From: a bacterium
GTDB taxonomy: Bacteria; Planctomycetota; Planctomycetia; Kolteriales; Kolteriaceae
Reading direction: 5' to 3'
Assembly: GCA_019748235.1 (NCBI GenBank)
Contig: JAIEPU010000090.1
Coordinates: 1 to 64,000, forward strand
DNA length: 64,000 bases
Shown here: one piece after another, positions 53,509 through 62,388 of the stretch
Numbering within the stretch: position 1 is the first letter of the stretch
Layout: the number at the start of each line of letters is the position of its first letter
Position numbers and translations under genes: made by a program
Notes under the pieces: model-generated
What the model was told of the DNA's origin: nothing
Seen by the model: only the letters and a program-made list of their open reading frames with translations
Database searches by the model: none

Positions 53509-55251
53509 TCAGAAGAGTGTTCCGTTGTCAGGGCGATCAAGTTCATCGGAGATTTCATTGATCAGGTTCCACATTCTTTGGCCTCGTTCATCCACGAAAC
53601 GATTGGGGTAACAGATCATCTTTACATCGGTGTTGATTGTGAACCCCCCCAAGACACCACGGGACGCATCCTCCATGATCTCTTGGGCCCTTTCAACGAC
53701 GTGCTCGATCTCGGCTAAGTCCGCCTCAACCACGACCGCGTCATGTATCGGGGCACAGGTTTTTATTCCCGACTCTGTCAGCATTGTGCACGCTAGACGC
53801 AATATCTCGGAGCCATTACCTTGCATGGGGAAGTTTGCAAGTGATCGAGAATTGAGATTTGATCCCGTGTGAATGGACCAACCAAATACCGTCCAAAGCT
53901 TGCCGTGAAGAATTGCACAATCAACGGCCGATTGCGACCATCTCCAAAAAATTGGGAAGACCTCCCTGTGCAGTCGTAGCAACTCACGAGCGTGTGCCGA
54001 CGTCTGGCCGATCCTTTGCCCTAATGAGACCTCGCCCAGCCCGTATAAAACACCTAACGCACATGACTTGAACTGATCACGTATCAGTCCATGAGATTCT
54101 CTCGTAGCGTCAGCTGGGGCCGCTCTCGCCTGAATGGCAAAACTTAAGTACGGATCGCCTGACCTGTAGGCACCTATCATCGCCGGGTCACCAGAGAGAG
54201 CGGCCGCAATGGCGAACTCCTGTTGCGAGTAATCGATGTAAGCAATCGCTCTTCCAGGCTCCGGCTTAATCAATCCTCTGAGCCAGCGACTCGGGCCAAA
54301 GATGAACGCCGAATTACTGGGCTGATTGCGTCCCGTCTTGGACCGGAACGCCGATAACAAACATCGATTTCGGCGATCCGATCCAACAGCTAGATTAAAA
54401 AGTCGAAGTTCTCCGAGAGTGTGCCGCAACTCACGGAGTGGGCCTACTTCGGGATAAGTTCGAGCCAAGTCACGGAATGTATCGTCCTTCAGGTCCAAAG
54501 CACCAGAAGGGAGGCGAGGCCAAGGAATTCCACGGTCAACCAACCATGCGGCAAACCGATCGGACTTGAACCGTCGACCCTCATACACGCCGAAACCGTT
54601 ATCCACGCGTTGGATGAGTTGGGACTTAATCCTTTCCCAATTCCTTTGGAGTCTGGCCAACGTTTCGACGTCGATTGGTATGCCCGCCCACTCCATTTGG
54701 GCGGCCGCCATCATGTATCGGCCCCTTAAAAGAGCACGCGGTACGTCAATCTCACTGGCCATTCTTGGCAGTAATATCGCCAGGGCCTCAACGTCTCGTT
54801 GGCAATAATCGAGTAAGGCGAGACTTTCTGAATCAGTAAACGGTCCTCCTCGAACTGCCAGTTCTCGCATTTTGGTTTTGTCGCTCACATCGATCATGTC
54901 GAGTCCATAGAAGAGCAATGCTCCGACGAGGCTGCTACCGTTCAAAAGCAATCGACCATTCGTCAAACATCGGAATTCCACAAATAGGTCGAGCACGTTT
55001 TTGGGCATTTCCCAATCGAGAGCAAGGAAGCAACCCAGCTCGGCAGAGGCGTAAAAGGCAACGAATAGGACGTCGTCACCGATTGGGAATGGAAGCTTCG
55101 AAGCGTATAGATCATTGCCTCCAAGTCGAACAAGTCGGCCTGTTCGCAGTTCGCGAGCCACCATGCAAATTGGCGTCGGTCTTTCACCTGGTCGAGCCGT
55201 GAACTCAAAGTCAACGAGCCAGATTTCGCGGTAGATGTCAAATGCATCCAT
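53509..55251 (-). CDS. Short family-A DNA polymerase with 3'-5' exonuclease-like domain
   Basis: 580 residues, 9 nt after AAGGA. The N-terminal domain has exonuclease motifs (DFEF with the D-x-E pair; a second acidic site near NVLDLFVEF; DYCQRDVEAL). The polymerase half has motif A (AYIDYSQQEFAIAAALSGD), motif B on the O-helix (RDQFKSCALGVLYGLG, keeping Arg, Lys and Tyr) and motif C (IHDAVVVEAD). The 5'-nuclease of cellular Pol I is absent and the whole protein is far shorter than its ~900 residues. All catalytic motifs look intact, so it should be active. Its place between integrase and AlpA-like genes suggests replication of the excised element. Confidence 0.9.
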   Translation of the reverse strand: MDAFDIYREIWLVDFEFTARPGERPTPICMVARELRTGRLVRLGGNDLYASKLPFPIGDDVLFVAFYASAELGCFLALDWEMPKNVLDLFVEFRCLTNGRLLLNGSSLVGALLFYGLDMIDVSDKTKMRELAVRGGPFTDSESLALLDYCQRDVEALAILLPRMASEIDVPRALLRGRYMMAAAQMEWAGIPIDVETLARLQRNWERIKSQLIQRVDNGFGVYEGRRFKSDRFAAWLVDRGIPWPRLPSGALDLKDDTFRDLARTYPEVGPLRELRHTLGELRLFNLAVGSDRRNRCLLSAFRSKTGRNQPSNSAFIFGPSRWLRGLIKPEPGRAIAYIDYSQQEFAIAAALSGDPAMIGAYRSGDPYLSFAIQARAAPADATRESHGLIRDQFKSCALGVLYGLGEVSLGQRIGQTSAHARELLRLHREVFPIFWRWSQSAVDCAILHGKLWTVFGWSIHTGSNLNSRSLANFPMQGNGSEILRLACTMLTESGIKTCAPIHDAVVVEADLAEIEHVVERAQEIMEDASRGVLGGFTINTDVKMICYPNRFVDERGQRMWNLINEISDELDRPDNGTLF

Positions 55252-55295
55252 TCCGAGAGTCCTTGAATAAGCAGCGGGGAAACACGCACCGTAAC

Positions 55296-55328
55296 GCGGC
55301 TCCTATGGGTGATCCACATAGGAGCCGC
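55296..55328. promoter_or_regulatory. Perfect 12-bp inverted repeat upstream of the island polymerase gene
   Basis: gcggctcctatg (55296-55307) pairs exactly with cataggagccgc (55317-55328) over a 9-nt loop. It lies 45 bp before the polymerase ATG and 86 bp after the preceding gene's stop. No T-run on either side, so an operator, attenuator or replication site is as likely as a terminator. Confidence 0.6.
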
Positions 55329-55413
55329 TTGTCACGACCTAGGGTTTCAGTAGCACGGCTAGGAGAGTGAAGTCGAACTACATTCCCTATTCATCGTGCC
55401 GAGGGCAGCACTT

Positions 55414-56067
55414 CTACGCCTCGCCTCGCAATCGCTTCAGAACGGGGTGATCGACCGAGTCGATGAATCGGTCTCGAAACGCGATCTCAAGGAGTTCACT
55501 GAAAGGTTTTTTAGGCCAAATCGGATCCGGCAATGCCGCCTTCGTAACCGTGGTTTCGTATGCACCTGAAGGTTGGTTTGATGTTACTCTCACCCATTGC
55601 CCCATACCCAACCGTGCCGCCTCGCGAGCAGAGCTGAACCAACGATTATCCTTGCCATCACGATCGGGCAGCGGGATCGGCCAGAGGAACAGATTGCCAT
55701 TACGTGTAACACACGTGCACAGAGTGACGCCCCGAAGTGTAGGTTCAGTTCCGTTTAAGTGTGCTAACTCGCCTGCAAGAAGATAGACCTCTCTATCTTC
55801 CTTCAACTCCAGGACGAGGACATCAAGCCGATACTCTTTGTCGGGATGAACGCGGATCCAGTTTTCTTTGGATGGCTTGTGTACGGCGATGGTGGTCAGA
55901 ACCTTTTCGCCCCCCACGAATGATCCAAAATCCTGTGTTAGACGAAGGACAGATGGATCGAACCGATCCAATGGTTTTTTTGGGGGGGCGACATCATTCC
56001 GATCAGCATCAACCGGCTTCACCGGCTCGGCAACGGAGGGTAGTTCGAAATCAACATGCTTTTCCAT
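55414..56067 (-). CDS. Unknown protein of the island mobility module
   Basis: About 217 residues from ATG 56067, after a GGAGA site. The N-terminal ~50 residues are Pro/Asp/Lys-rich; the rest is globular with alternating strands (YRLDVLVLELKEDREVYLLA, LRGVTLCTCVTRNGNLFLWP) and a helical end (FSELLEIAFRDRFIDS). The segment DNRWFSSAREAARLGMGQWV may be a nucleic-acid contact. It lies directly upstream of the polymerase gene on the same strand, so a replication accessory role is plausible but unproven. No family is recognised. Confidence 0.65.
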   Translation of the reverse strand: MEKHVDFELPSVAEPVKPVDADRNDVAPPKKPLDRFDPSVLRLTQDFGSFVGGEKVLTTIAVHKPSKENWIRVHPDKEYRLDVLVLELKEDREVYLLAGELAHLNGTEPTLRGVTLCTCVTRNGNLFLWPIPLPDRDGKDNRWFSSAREAARLGMGQWVRVTSNQPSGAYETTVTKAALPDPIWPKKPFSELLEIAFRDRFIDSVDHPVLKRLRGEA

Positions 56068-56213
56068 TAGGTATCTCCAGATCTTGAAACGTGAGGAATC
56101 TACGTGGACACAATTCAAGCCTTGGAAGTGTGGATGAGCATGGCTATAATGCGAGTGTCTAGTTCGATCACAGCGGGCCCGGCCGGCTTCCTAGCTTGGT
56201 CGGGTTTGCTCAT

Positions 56214-56450
56214 CTAATCCTGCCTAAGCACCTCCCATCGTTTGCGGTCCGGACAGCCTGCGTTGATCCAGGCTCGCAATTCATCGGCCCGCCACTTTGG
56301 CCTGCTACCCAGTCGAAGAGGCCTTGGCGTGCGACCACTGCTAGTCAAGCGGTCCCAAGTTCGAAGTGATGTCGAGCAAAGGCGGGCAGCGGCGAGACGA
56401 CCGACAAGATAAGTTGGGATCTCAGCCAGCGATTCTTGTGATGATGTCAC
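56214..56450 (-). CDS. AlpA-like excisionase / helix-turn-helix protein
   Basis: 78 residues from GTG 56450, 8 nt after GGAG. The MerR-like small HTH is visible as LCSTSLRTWDRLTSSGRTPR followed by PLRLGSRPKWRADELRAWIN, the pattern of AlpA/HTH_17 excisionase-type proteins (S-x-x-T-W-x-R ... P-x-x-x-x-x-W). Such proteins bind attachment regions and direct excision or activate the integrase. The repeat array 64 bp upstream of its start would be a natural binding region. Confidence 0.85.
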   Translation of the reverse strand: MTSSQESLAEIPTYLVGRLAAARLCSTSLRTWDRLTSSGRTPRPLRLGSRPKWRADELRAWINAGCPDRKRWEVLRQD

Positions 56451-56513
56451 TCTTTATCTCCTTCACGACGCAACCATCTCGATCACGTAGGTCAGGTTAG
56501 AGCGAGGTCGGAA

Positions 56514-56779
56514 GGATAAATTTGGAGTGGAATTTATCCGCCCCACGACCTGAGCCATGAGCACGAAACATCCACGAGAAAAAAGCGACGAATACTGTTA
56601 GAAAGCGTAAATTCCTGAAAAATTTTGGGGATCGAACAGGCTTCGAATTTATCCGCCTTATCCAACAGCCCTAGGGGATTGCAAAAAGACGTTGAATATC
56701 GAGCAATGACCCCAAACGATTTTTTTTTGAGGGTTGTGGGAAGGGTCGGAAAGAAAGTTTGATTTGCTAATTTATCCGC
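56514..56779. repeat. Spaced repeats of aatttatccgc (three direct, one inverted)
   Basis: Direct copies at 56531-56541, 56646-56656 and 56769-56779 (115 and 123 bp apart), plus an inverted partial copy (ggataaatt, 56514-56522) facing the first across 8 bp. Copies one and three share further similarity downstream (about ...cgacc-gag). The surrounding DNA is locally AT-rich with an A/T run at 56721-56728. Spacing near 11-12 helical turns and AT-richness fit protein-binding iterons or excisionase sites. Confidence 0.7.
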
Positions 56780-56863
56780 TCTAACGACCGGAGAAAAGGG
56801 AGTCCACGAGCTTGATCGATCGACGCAGTTTAATCCACATAGGGGAAGGGCTCGGGTGGGTTG

Positions 56864-57751
56864 TTAGCCACCTTCTTTACGTCGCTGCTTGAGTTGGTCG
56901 TGCCGAACCCAACTCTGGGCCTTTTCAAAGTCTTCGATGGGAATATTGCGACTTTCGCAGAACTCATGCTTAGTCTTATAGTAGCCTTGTCCATTCCAAT
57001 CCTGGACCCACGACCTGTATGCATCCCGCCGTTCATCCGTAAGTGGAGTTCGACCACGTGATCGCTTTACTTCCACTAGCGTTGTCCCCCCACCACTCCC
57101 GTGCTGCTCTGAAGTCTCCTTTCTGACATGTTCGAAGTCGTTGTCCGGCGGAGTATTTGGGGCAACGGCTGGATTTTCCCGAACCGCTTTAGATCCGTTC
57201 GAAGAACAGATTTCGATAGCCATAGTGTGCTCTCGATGCAGATTGGCCAAAACTTTCGCCGAATCAAAGCTACTGAATAGTACAGAGAGGTTGACCAAAG
57301 CTTTCGAACATTTTTCGAACCAGTTGGCTTTTGTGCGATCGTCGAATCTCTCATTGAAGGTACAAACTTCCCGGAAGAAGACAGCTTCGAGCTGCTGACT
57401 GACCTTTCGAAAAAGTTCGAGGCAGGCATCGTGGGTACTTGAACCAAAAGCCGACCATGAAGTACTGAGTTGAATCTCCGTTGGCAGGGATAGGGCCTTG
57501 GCGGCTTCCTTCATAGGTGTTAATGCTTTCGATAAGCAAACTTCAAGTAAGGTGATCGAGCGGGATATCTGCTGGCTAAGCTGCTTCAACTCTGCACGGC
57601 TCAGTGACAAGTATGTCAAATTCTCGTCCGGAACGCCTGATAAACCTTCGGTGATAACTTCAACCACTTGCTCCACCTGGGTCGTGCCCTCCGTGGCCGC
57701 CAAAAAGGCCTCATCCAAGTGTGATTGATCGAAGTCCTTCACCGATTCCAT
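56864..57751 (-). CDS. Unknown island protein with basic C-terminal module
   Basis: 295 residues. The N-terminal ~180 residues are mostly helical (LSRAELKQLSQQISRSITLL; FFREVCTFNERFDDRTKANW), then a Pro/Ser/Gly-rich linker, then a compact basic module: SRGRTPLTDERRDAYRSWVQ, DWNGQGYYKTKHEFCESRNI, and DFEKAQSWVRHDQLKQRRKE. That last module looks like a small helical DNA-binding domain. It is transcribed leftward away from the reverse transcriptase gene across a 434-bp gap, and toward the repeat array. No family is recognised; a regulator of the defence gene or of the element is possible. Confidence 0.65.
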   Translation of the reverse strand: MESVKDFDQSHLDEAFLAATEGTTQVEQVVEVITEGLSGVPDENLTYLSLSRAELKQLSQQISRSITLLEVCLSKALTPMKEAAKALSLPTEIQLSTSWSAFGSSTHDACLELFRKVSQQLEAVFFREVCTFNERFDDRTKANWFEKCSKALVNLSVLFSSFDSAKVLANLHREHTMAIEICSSNGSKAVRENPAVAPNTPPDNDFEHVRKETSEQHGSGGGTTLVEVKRSRGRTPLTDERRDAYRSWVQDWNGQGYYKTKHEFCESRNIPIEDFEKAQSWVRHDQLKQRRKEGG

Positions 57752-58185
57752 CTCGATATCGCCTAAGTTTGGGTTCGAACGGGGAGAGTTCCGAAGTTAT
57801 GTTACCGGATCGCGTCGTCGGTCGGCAAGCCGGGACAACAGTTGTCAAAACGACACGAGAAGAGTTTCTTCGAAGATGGTCGACGTTTGGTGATTGCCGA
57901 CTCATAAACCAGACAAAGTGCCACAAGTGTCACCAGAAGAGTCACCCATCATCGGATAGTCGGTGATCTGCCGAAGTACCAAGATTCGGGTTAGCCGACG
58001 CTGGCTTGTGGGGGTTGAGTCCACCGCGATCTGTTGGCTTGTTTGATCCTGACGACCACAGTCCACACTCTTCCAAACGGTGAAAAGATGACGGCATGGA
58101 CGTGCCACGTATGAACTGGTGATGGAGCATTGCAGGACGTCTACTGCCCGTGACAATCCACCAAATAAAAACAGGAAGCACCACT
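57752..58185. other. Divergent gap between the 295-residue gene and the reverse transcriptase gene
   Basis: About 430 bp. It must carry the promoters of both genes. An imperfect inverted repeat around 57950-57970 (atcatcgg ... tcggtgat) is the only structure noticed. A template non-coding RNA, as in some other defence reverse transcriptase systems, could reside here but no clear fold was found. Confidence 0.45.
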
Positions 58186-61100
58186 ATGTCCAAGATCAAA
58201 TTGAAGCCGGCTACGAAATGCCTGTCAGAGGAATACGTGTTAGTCCCCGCATGGAAGAAGGCTCATGACTACATCCGCCGACACAATTGGTATTCCGACG
58301 TTCTTGAGCTCGATTTAACGAACGCCGATCTGGAATCGGTGATTCGCGATATCGCCAATGAGATCAAGTCGCAATCACCCTTGGCTCCTATTCCACTACG
58401 GCTCGTGCTAGCCCCGAAAACACAAGCATGGGAAATCAGGAATGAGCAATGGCGGCCAGTCGAGGGCACCTCCTCAGTCGAAAGAAAGCTGAGACCATTG
58501 GCCCATGTCTCCGTCCGTGACCAGATCCTGGGGACAGCATTTATGATTTTAATGGCAGATCTCGCGGAGACACGCCAGGGTGATCCCCGAATGCCGGCGG
58601 CCAAAGCCCGGGAGATGGGCATGGTTAGTTACGGCCATCGCTTATTTTGTGATAGGGACTCAAACGAGCTGCGGTTTCGTTGGGGGAATGCCGGCGTTTA
58701 CCGGCAATACTTTCAGGACTATCAGAATTTTATCGCACGCCCCGAGCAGACGGTCCGTCAGAACTTCGAGACGATTGACACAAATTGGGCGATTGTTTCG
58801 GCCGACTTGTCTCAGTTTTATGATCGCGTTCGCCCAGAGATCCTTCATGCGAGTGTAAGACGGCTGCTTGGAAAACAAGCCGAAAAGCGATTCGTCCAGT
58901 GCTTCGAGTCCTTGTTCAATTGGACGTGGCATGGCGGAGAGTCTAAGGAGGCACTCAAGTATGCGAGCCGAGCGAAGCCGAATAGCATACCAGACTTTGA
59001 TCGCGTCGCTTTGCCCCAGGGGCTCGTGTCGAGTGGGTTCTTCTCAAATGTGGTGCTGCTTGATTTTGACGATTCGATAGTCAAGAAGTTCGACGAATGG
59101 AACAGCGATGGTGAATGGCAACTGCTCGACTACTGTCGGTACGTCGACGACATGAGATTTGTGGTGCGACTCGAGGAGAATTTCGGGCGATTGAAGCAAC
59201 CCGAATTGGAGGCACGTTTGATCGAGTCGTTTTCCAAGCTGTTGAGTGATGAACTCAATCATCACGCAACGGGGCTAGTGGTCAATTCGGAGAAATGCGG
59301 CGTCGTGTTGGGTCGAAATGCCGCAGCAGGAAGCGTTCGTGTATCATCCAGCATGCGTCGGGTGGACCACAATGCCTCAGGAGTCATGGATCTGTTCGTT
59401 GGTGAGGAGACTTTGGAACTGATCGAGACTCTGTTGTATTCGAGTGAAACGAATGCTTTAGGCTTAGGTGGGCGTTTCCAAGACTCTGTGCTTTCCGCGA
59501 AGCCCGATGTCCGAGAAGAGACGGCGGCTCGATTCGCTGCTAATCGGTTTCGTTCGGCGTTTCGGAGGCTGCGTCCGATGAGCGAAACGTCTGAGGAACA
59601 AGAGGCGAACATTGAGCAAAAAGGCGATGAGGATTCTTTGGAGTGGAATGCGGGCCGCTTCCGCCTAAGTTCGACCCTCACCCGAAAGACGTTGGATGAA
59701 AAGGTAAAGCATTTTGGAAGTAGGTTGGTCGAAAGATGGATTCGTGATCCGTCGAACATGCGACTCTTGCGAGTTGCTCTTGATCTAAGACCTGACGTTC
59801 GAACGCTAGAAGTCGTCCTGGAACTGTTAAACGAATACCTCGGTGTCAAGACCAAGCGAAAGGCCCCTCGGCGTGTCGCATGGTATTGTGCGGCTGAACT
59901 TCTAAAAGCTGGTGCAACAGAGACTGGCTTGGTCGACGATAATGATAAGCTTCCTGATGGAATCGACCCACGCGGTTATCAGACAAAATTGGCTGAACTC
60001 GCCCGACACGTCCTTTCGAGAAAAAATGTATTTCCCTGGTACTTAGTGCAGCAAGCATACCTTTTCCTGGCTTGCTTCGGCGAGTACTTGGATCTCCGTT
60101 TCACTCGGCGTTCAAATCCCGCTCTCCGCCATTACGTCCTGCTTCACAAGGCTTTGAAGGGTGACTATCGTGATTTGGTGTCTTCCGATGTTCCGAAGTT
60201 TGCTTTGCTACAAGCGGGTCTATTGGATACTGAGGCGGCAGCGGAGGCATTTCTGAAACGGTGGAAAAAGGAAGGGGCGAAGAGAAAGAGCCGATGGTTG
60301 GTGCGAATTGTCACCGAGCAACGACAGCTCGCCATCGCGGTCTGGAATAAAATGAGCGTCACCCAAAAGGCGGAATGGAGAAAACTCTTTGAAGGGTATG
60401 GCGTGTTAGACGGCAATAGCTTTCCCTCTGAGCTTAAAGCTGCCGATAGTGACCGCAAATACTCGTTACTGGACGTTTCTCGTTCTCCAGCCAATCCCTT
60501 CCAGCAGGAATATTTGGCTATCCGCTTCGCGTTGAAGCTAATTCCATGGCTGACCCAGGAATCAGTAGTAGTTACACCTGACCGGGTTCTGATTCGATCA
60601 CGTGACTGGCTTGCTCTTCGCTCAGATCACTTCCCGGTCAATGATCGTGCTTTCGAAATCGAGTTAGATGCAACTTCACTTGGTGACAGTCGTTTCCAAT
60701 TGCCGGATTGGGTGGGTCGTCAGGAGTATTGGAAGTATCAACTTGGGATGCTTTTACGGGTCTTGTTGACGGGAAACCCAGACTATACGCTCGACAGCCG
60801 TGCTAATAATTCTCGATCGCATATTGCTTATCGTCCATACCGCTCAAGTTGGCTCCGCCGACGCTATGGGATGTTCAATGGTCGAAATGCGTTCGGACCA
60901 CCTTCGATTCCGATCTCATCCTGGTTTGGCTCACTCTTGAATAAACTTCTGCATTGGCCAGGCTTCCCAGAAATTGATTTTGAACTTCGTTTGCCGGCGG
61001 GCTTCAAGGAAAAGCACCTCATCGAGTTGCTACAGAATCGTGCCGAAAATTTGGAAAGTACCTATGGGCGGGCATCCCGGATGTCACTTCTCCCAGTCAC

Positions 61101-62040
61101 AGTGCCGAAGGCTTTAGGTTTTGCCCGAGCCCGCGACGCCGGCGAACGGAAGCTTGCAATGCGACGAATGAGAGTCGGTGTTGCACAAACGGTCATTCCT
61201 CGTCATGACGATTTTGCTAACGATCCACAACTCTTGATCGATTCGTATCGTCGTAGGCACCGCCGCCATACAGCGTCAGTTCTCGCGGGCATCCAGCGGA
61301 TGCTTGAGGTTCGAACAACTCATCAGGACTCGGCTATCGGAATCGAGCTTCTTGTGCTACCAGAGCTTTCAATCCATCCACTTGATGTGCAGACGCTACT
61401 TGTACCCTTCGTGATGCAGAACCGTTGCATCGTTTGTGCGGGGCTCGTGTTCCAACCGTTAGAGGATGGGGATGATCGTCTTGTGAATATGGCAGCATGG
61501 CTCATTCCAGTGCGAAGACCAACAGGAGGAATCGAGGTTCAAATCGTACACCAGGGTAAACAGCATATGACAGGGCCTGAGCAAGATCTGGGCATTTCTC
61601 CGTTCCGGCCAGCTCAGTGGATTTTGGAGTTGGTCGATCCGAATGAACTGAGTCGCCGTCTATGGTCCATGACAAGTGCCGTCTGCTACGATGCAACGGA
61701 TTTAAGCCTCGCTGCTGATCTCCGAAACCAAACTGACCTATTCATTGTCCCAGCCTTGAATGTTGACGTCGGAACCTTTGACAACTTGGCGGCAGCACTT
61801 CACTATCACATGTTTCAGCACGTCATCGTCGCGAACTCAGGTGAGTTTGGAGGGTCGAGTGCTCATGCTCCGTTCGCGGACAAGACAAAGCGGACGATCT
61901 TCCACACACATGGAAATGAGCAAGTGACGGTCAGCATTTTCGAAATCAACTTTGATTTGTACCAAAATGAAGACAACAAACTGAAGTATCCTCCAGCGAA
62001 TCACAGCAGGAGAAGAACGACTCCTGGGCCAACACCGTAA
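58186..62040 (+). CDS. Reverse transcriptase-nitrilase fusion (UG1 / DRT type 1 defence protein)
   Basis: 1284 residues from ATG 58186, 8 nt after AGGAA (a GTG at 58150 is less likely). The RT half has motif A (IVSADLSQFYDRV, first Asp ~207), motif B (LPQGLVSSGFF, ~276) and motif C YVDD at 319-322, with motif D-like GLVVNSEKCGVVL. A ~550-residue helical middle follows. The C-terminal domain is a carbon-nitrogen hydrolase fold with Glu (LVLPELS, ~1060), Lys (HQGKQHMT, ~1125) and Cys (SAVCYDATD, ~1167). This is the architecture of unknown-group-1 reverse transcriptases, which protect against phage as DRT type 1. Both active sites look intact. It is a single-gene system on the island. Confidence 0.93.
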   Translation: MSKIKLKPATKCLSEEYVLVPAWKKAHDYIRRHNWYSDVLELDLTNADLESVIRDIANEIKSQSPLAPIPLRLVLAPKTQAWEIRNEQWRPVEGTSSVERKLRPLAHVSVRDQILGTAFMILMADLAETRQGDPRMPAAKAREMGMVSYGHRLFCDRDSNELRFRWGNAGVYRQYFQDYQNFIARPEQTVRQNFETIDTNWAIVSADLSQFYDRVRPEILHASVRRLLGKQAEKRFVQCFESLFNWTWHGGESKEALKYASRAKPNSIPDFDRVALPQGLVSSGFFSNVVLLDFDDSIVKKFDEWNSDGEWQLLDYCRYVDDMRFVVRLEENFGRLKQPELEARLIESFSKLLSDELNHHATGLVVNSEKCGVVLGRNAAAGSVRVSSSMRRVDHNASGVMDLFVGEETLELIETLLYSSETNALGLGGRFQDSVLSAKPDVREETAARFAANRFRSAFRRLRPMSETSEEQEANIEQKGDEDSLEWNAGRFRLSSTLTRKTLDEKVKHFGSRLVERWIRDPSNMRLLRVALDLRPDVRTLEVVLELLNEYLGVKTKRKAPRRVAWYCAAELLKAGATETGLVDDNDKLPDGIDPRGYQTKLAELARHVLSRKNVFPWYLVQQAYLFLACFGEYLDLRFTRRSNPALRHYVLLHKALKGDYRDLVSSDVPKFALLQAGLLDTEAAAEAFLKRWKKEGAKRKSRWLVRIVTEQRQLAIAVWNKMSVTQKAEWRKLFEGYGVLDGNSFPSELKAADSDRKYSLLDVSRSPANPFQQEYLAIRFALKLIPWLTQESVVVTPDRVLIRSRDWLALRSDHFPVNDRAFEIELDATSLGDSRFQLPDWVGRQEYWKYQLGMLLRVLLTGNPDYTLDSRANNSRSHIAYRPYRSSWLRRRYGMFNGRNAFGPPSIPISSWFGSLLNKLLHWPGFPEIDFELRLPAGFKEKHLIELLQNRAENLESTYGRASRMSLLPVTVPKALGFARARDAGERKLAMRRMRVGVAQTVIPRHDDFANDPQLLIDSYRRRHRRHTASVLAGIQRMLEVRTTHQDSAIGIELLVLPELSIHPLDVQTLLVPFVMQNRCIVCAGLVFQPLEDGDDRLVNMAAWLIPVRRPTGGIEVQIVHQGKQHMTGPEQDLGISPFRPAQWILELVDPNELSRRLWSMTSAVCYDATDLSLAADLRNQTDLFIVPALNVDVGTFDNLAAALHYHMFQHVIVANSGEFGGSSAHAPFADKTKRTIFHTHGNEQVTVSIFEINFDLYQNEDNKLKYPPANHSRRRTTPGPTP

Positions 62041-62189
62041 GCCGATCGCTGCTGGCGGTCGGTACTGTTTCCCTAATCCGATAAGCATGCTGTAATATGA
62101 CAACTACGATAATTTCTCAAATCACCCAACATTCGAAACTTTGAAACGTCGACACTCATCTGACGGACCTTCCGAAATGGGGTAAGCCT

Positions 62190-62221
62190 GCCCCATCAAT
62201 GGGGCAATTCTGGTACACCAG
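62190..62221. other. Two adjacent perfect hairpins in the gap after the reverse transcriptase gene
   Basis: gccccat-ca-atggggc (62190-62205) and ctggt-ac-accag (62210-62221) lie 150-180 bp past the stop in an otherwise featureless 348-bp gap. They could form a convergent terminator or a protein-binding site; there is no T-run. Confidence 0.5.
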
Positions 62222-62388
62222 TTGGGGCTAAGTTGTGGGTCATCTGCTTCTCTTCTCTCTTGTGTTATCTCCTATTAGATAAGGGATGGTATCAGGAGCT
62301 TAGTAAGGTATTGGATTCGTCCCCTACACTTCTCATCAAGCCAATCAACAACGAAATCGCCCGCTATTGTCCACAACCGTGGTATCCG

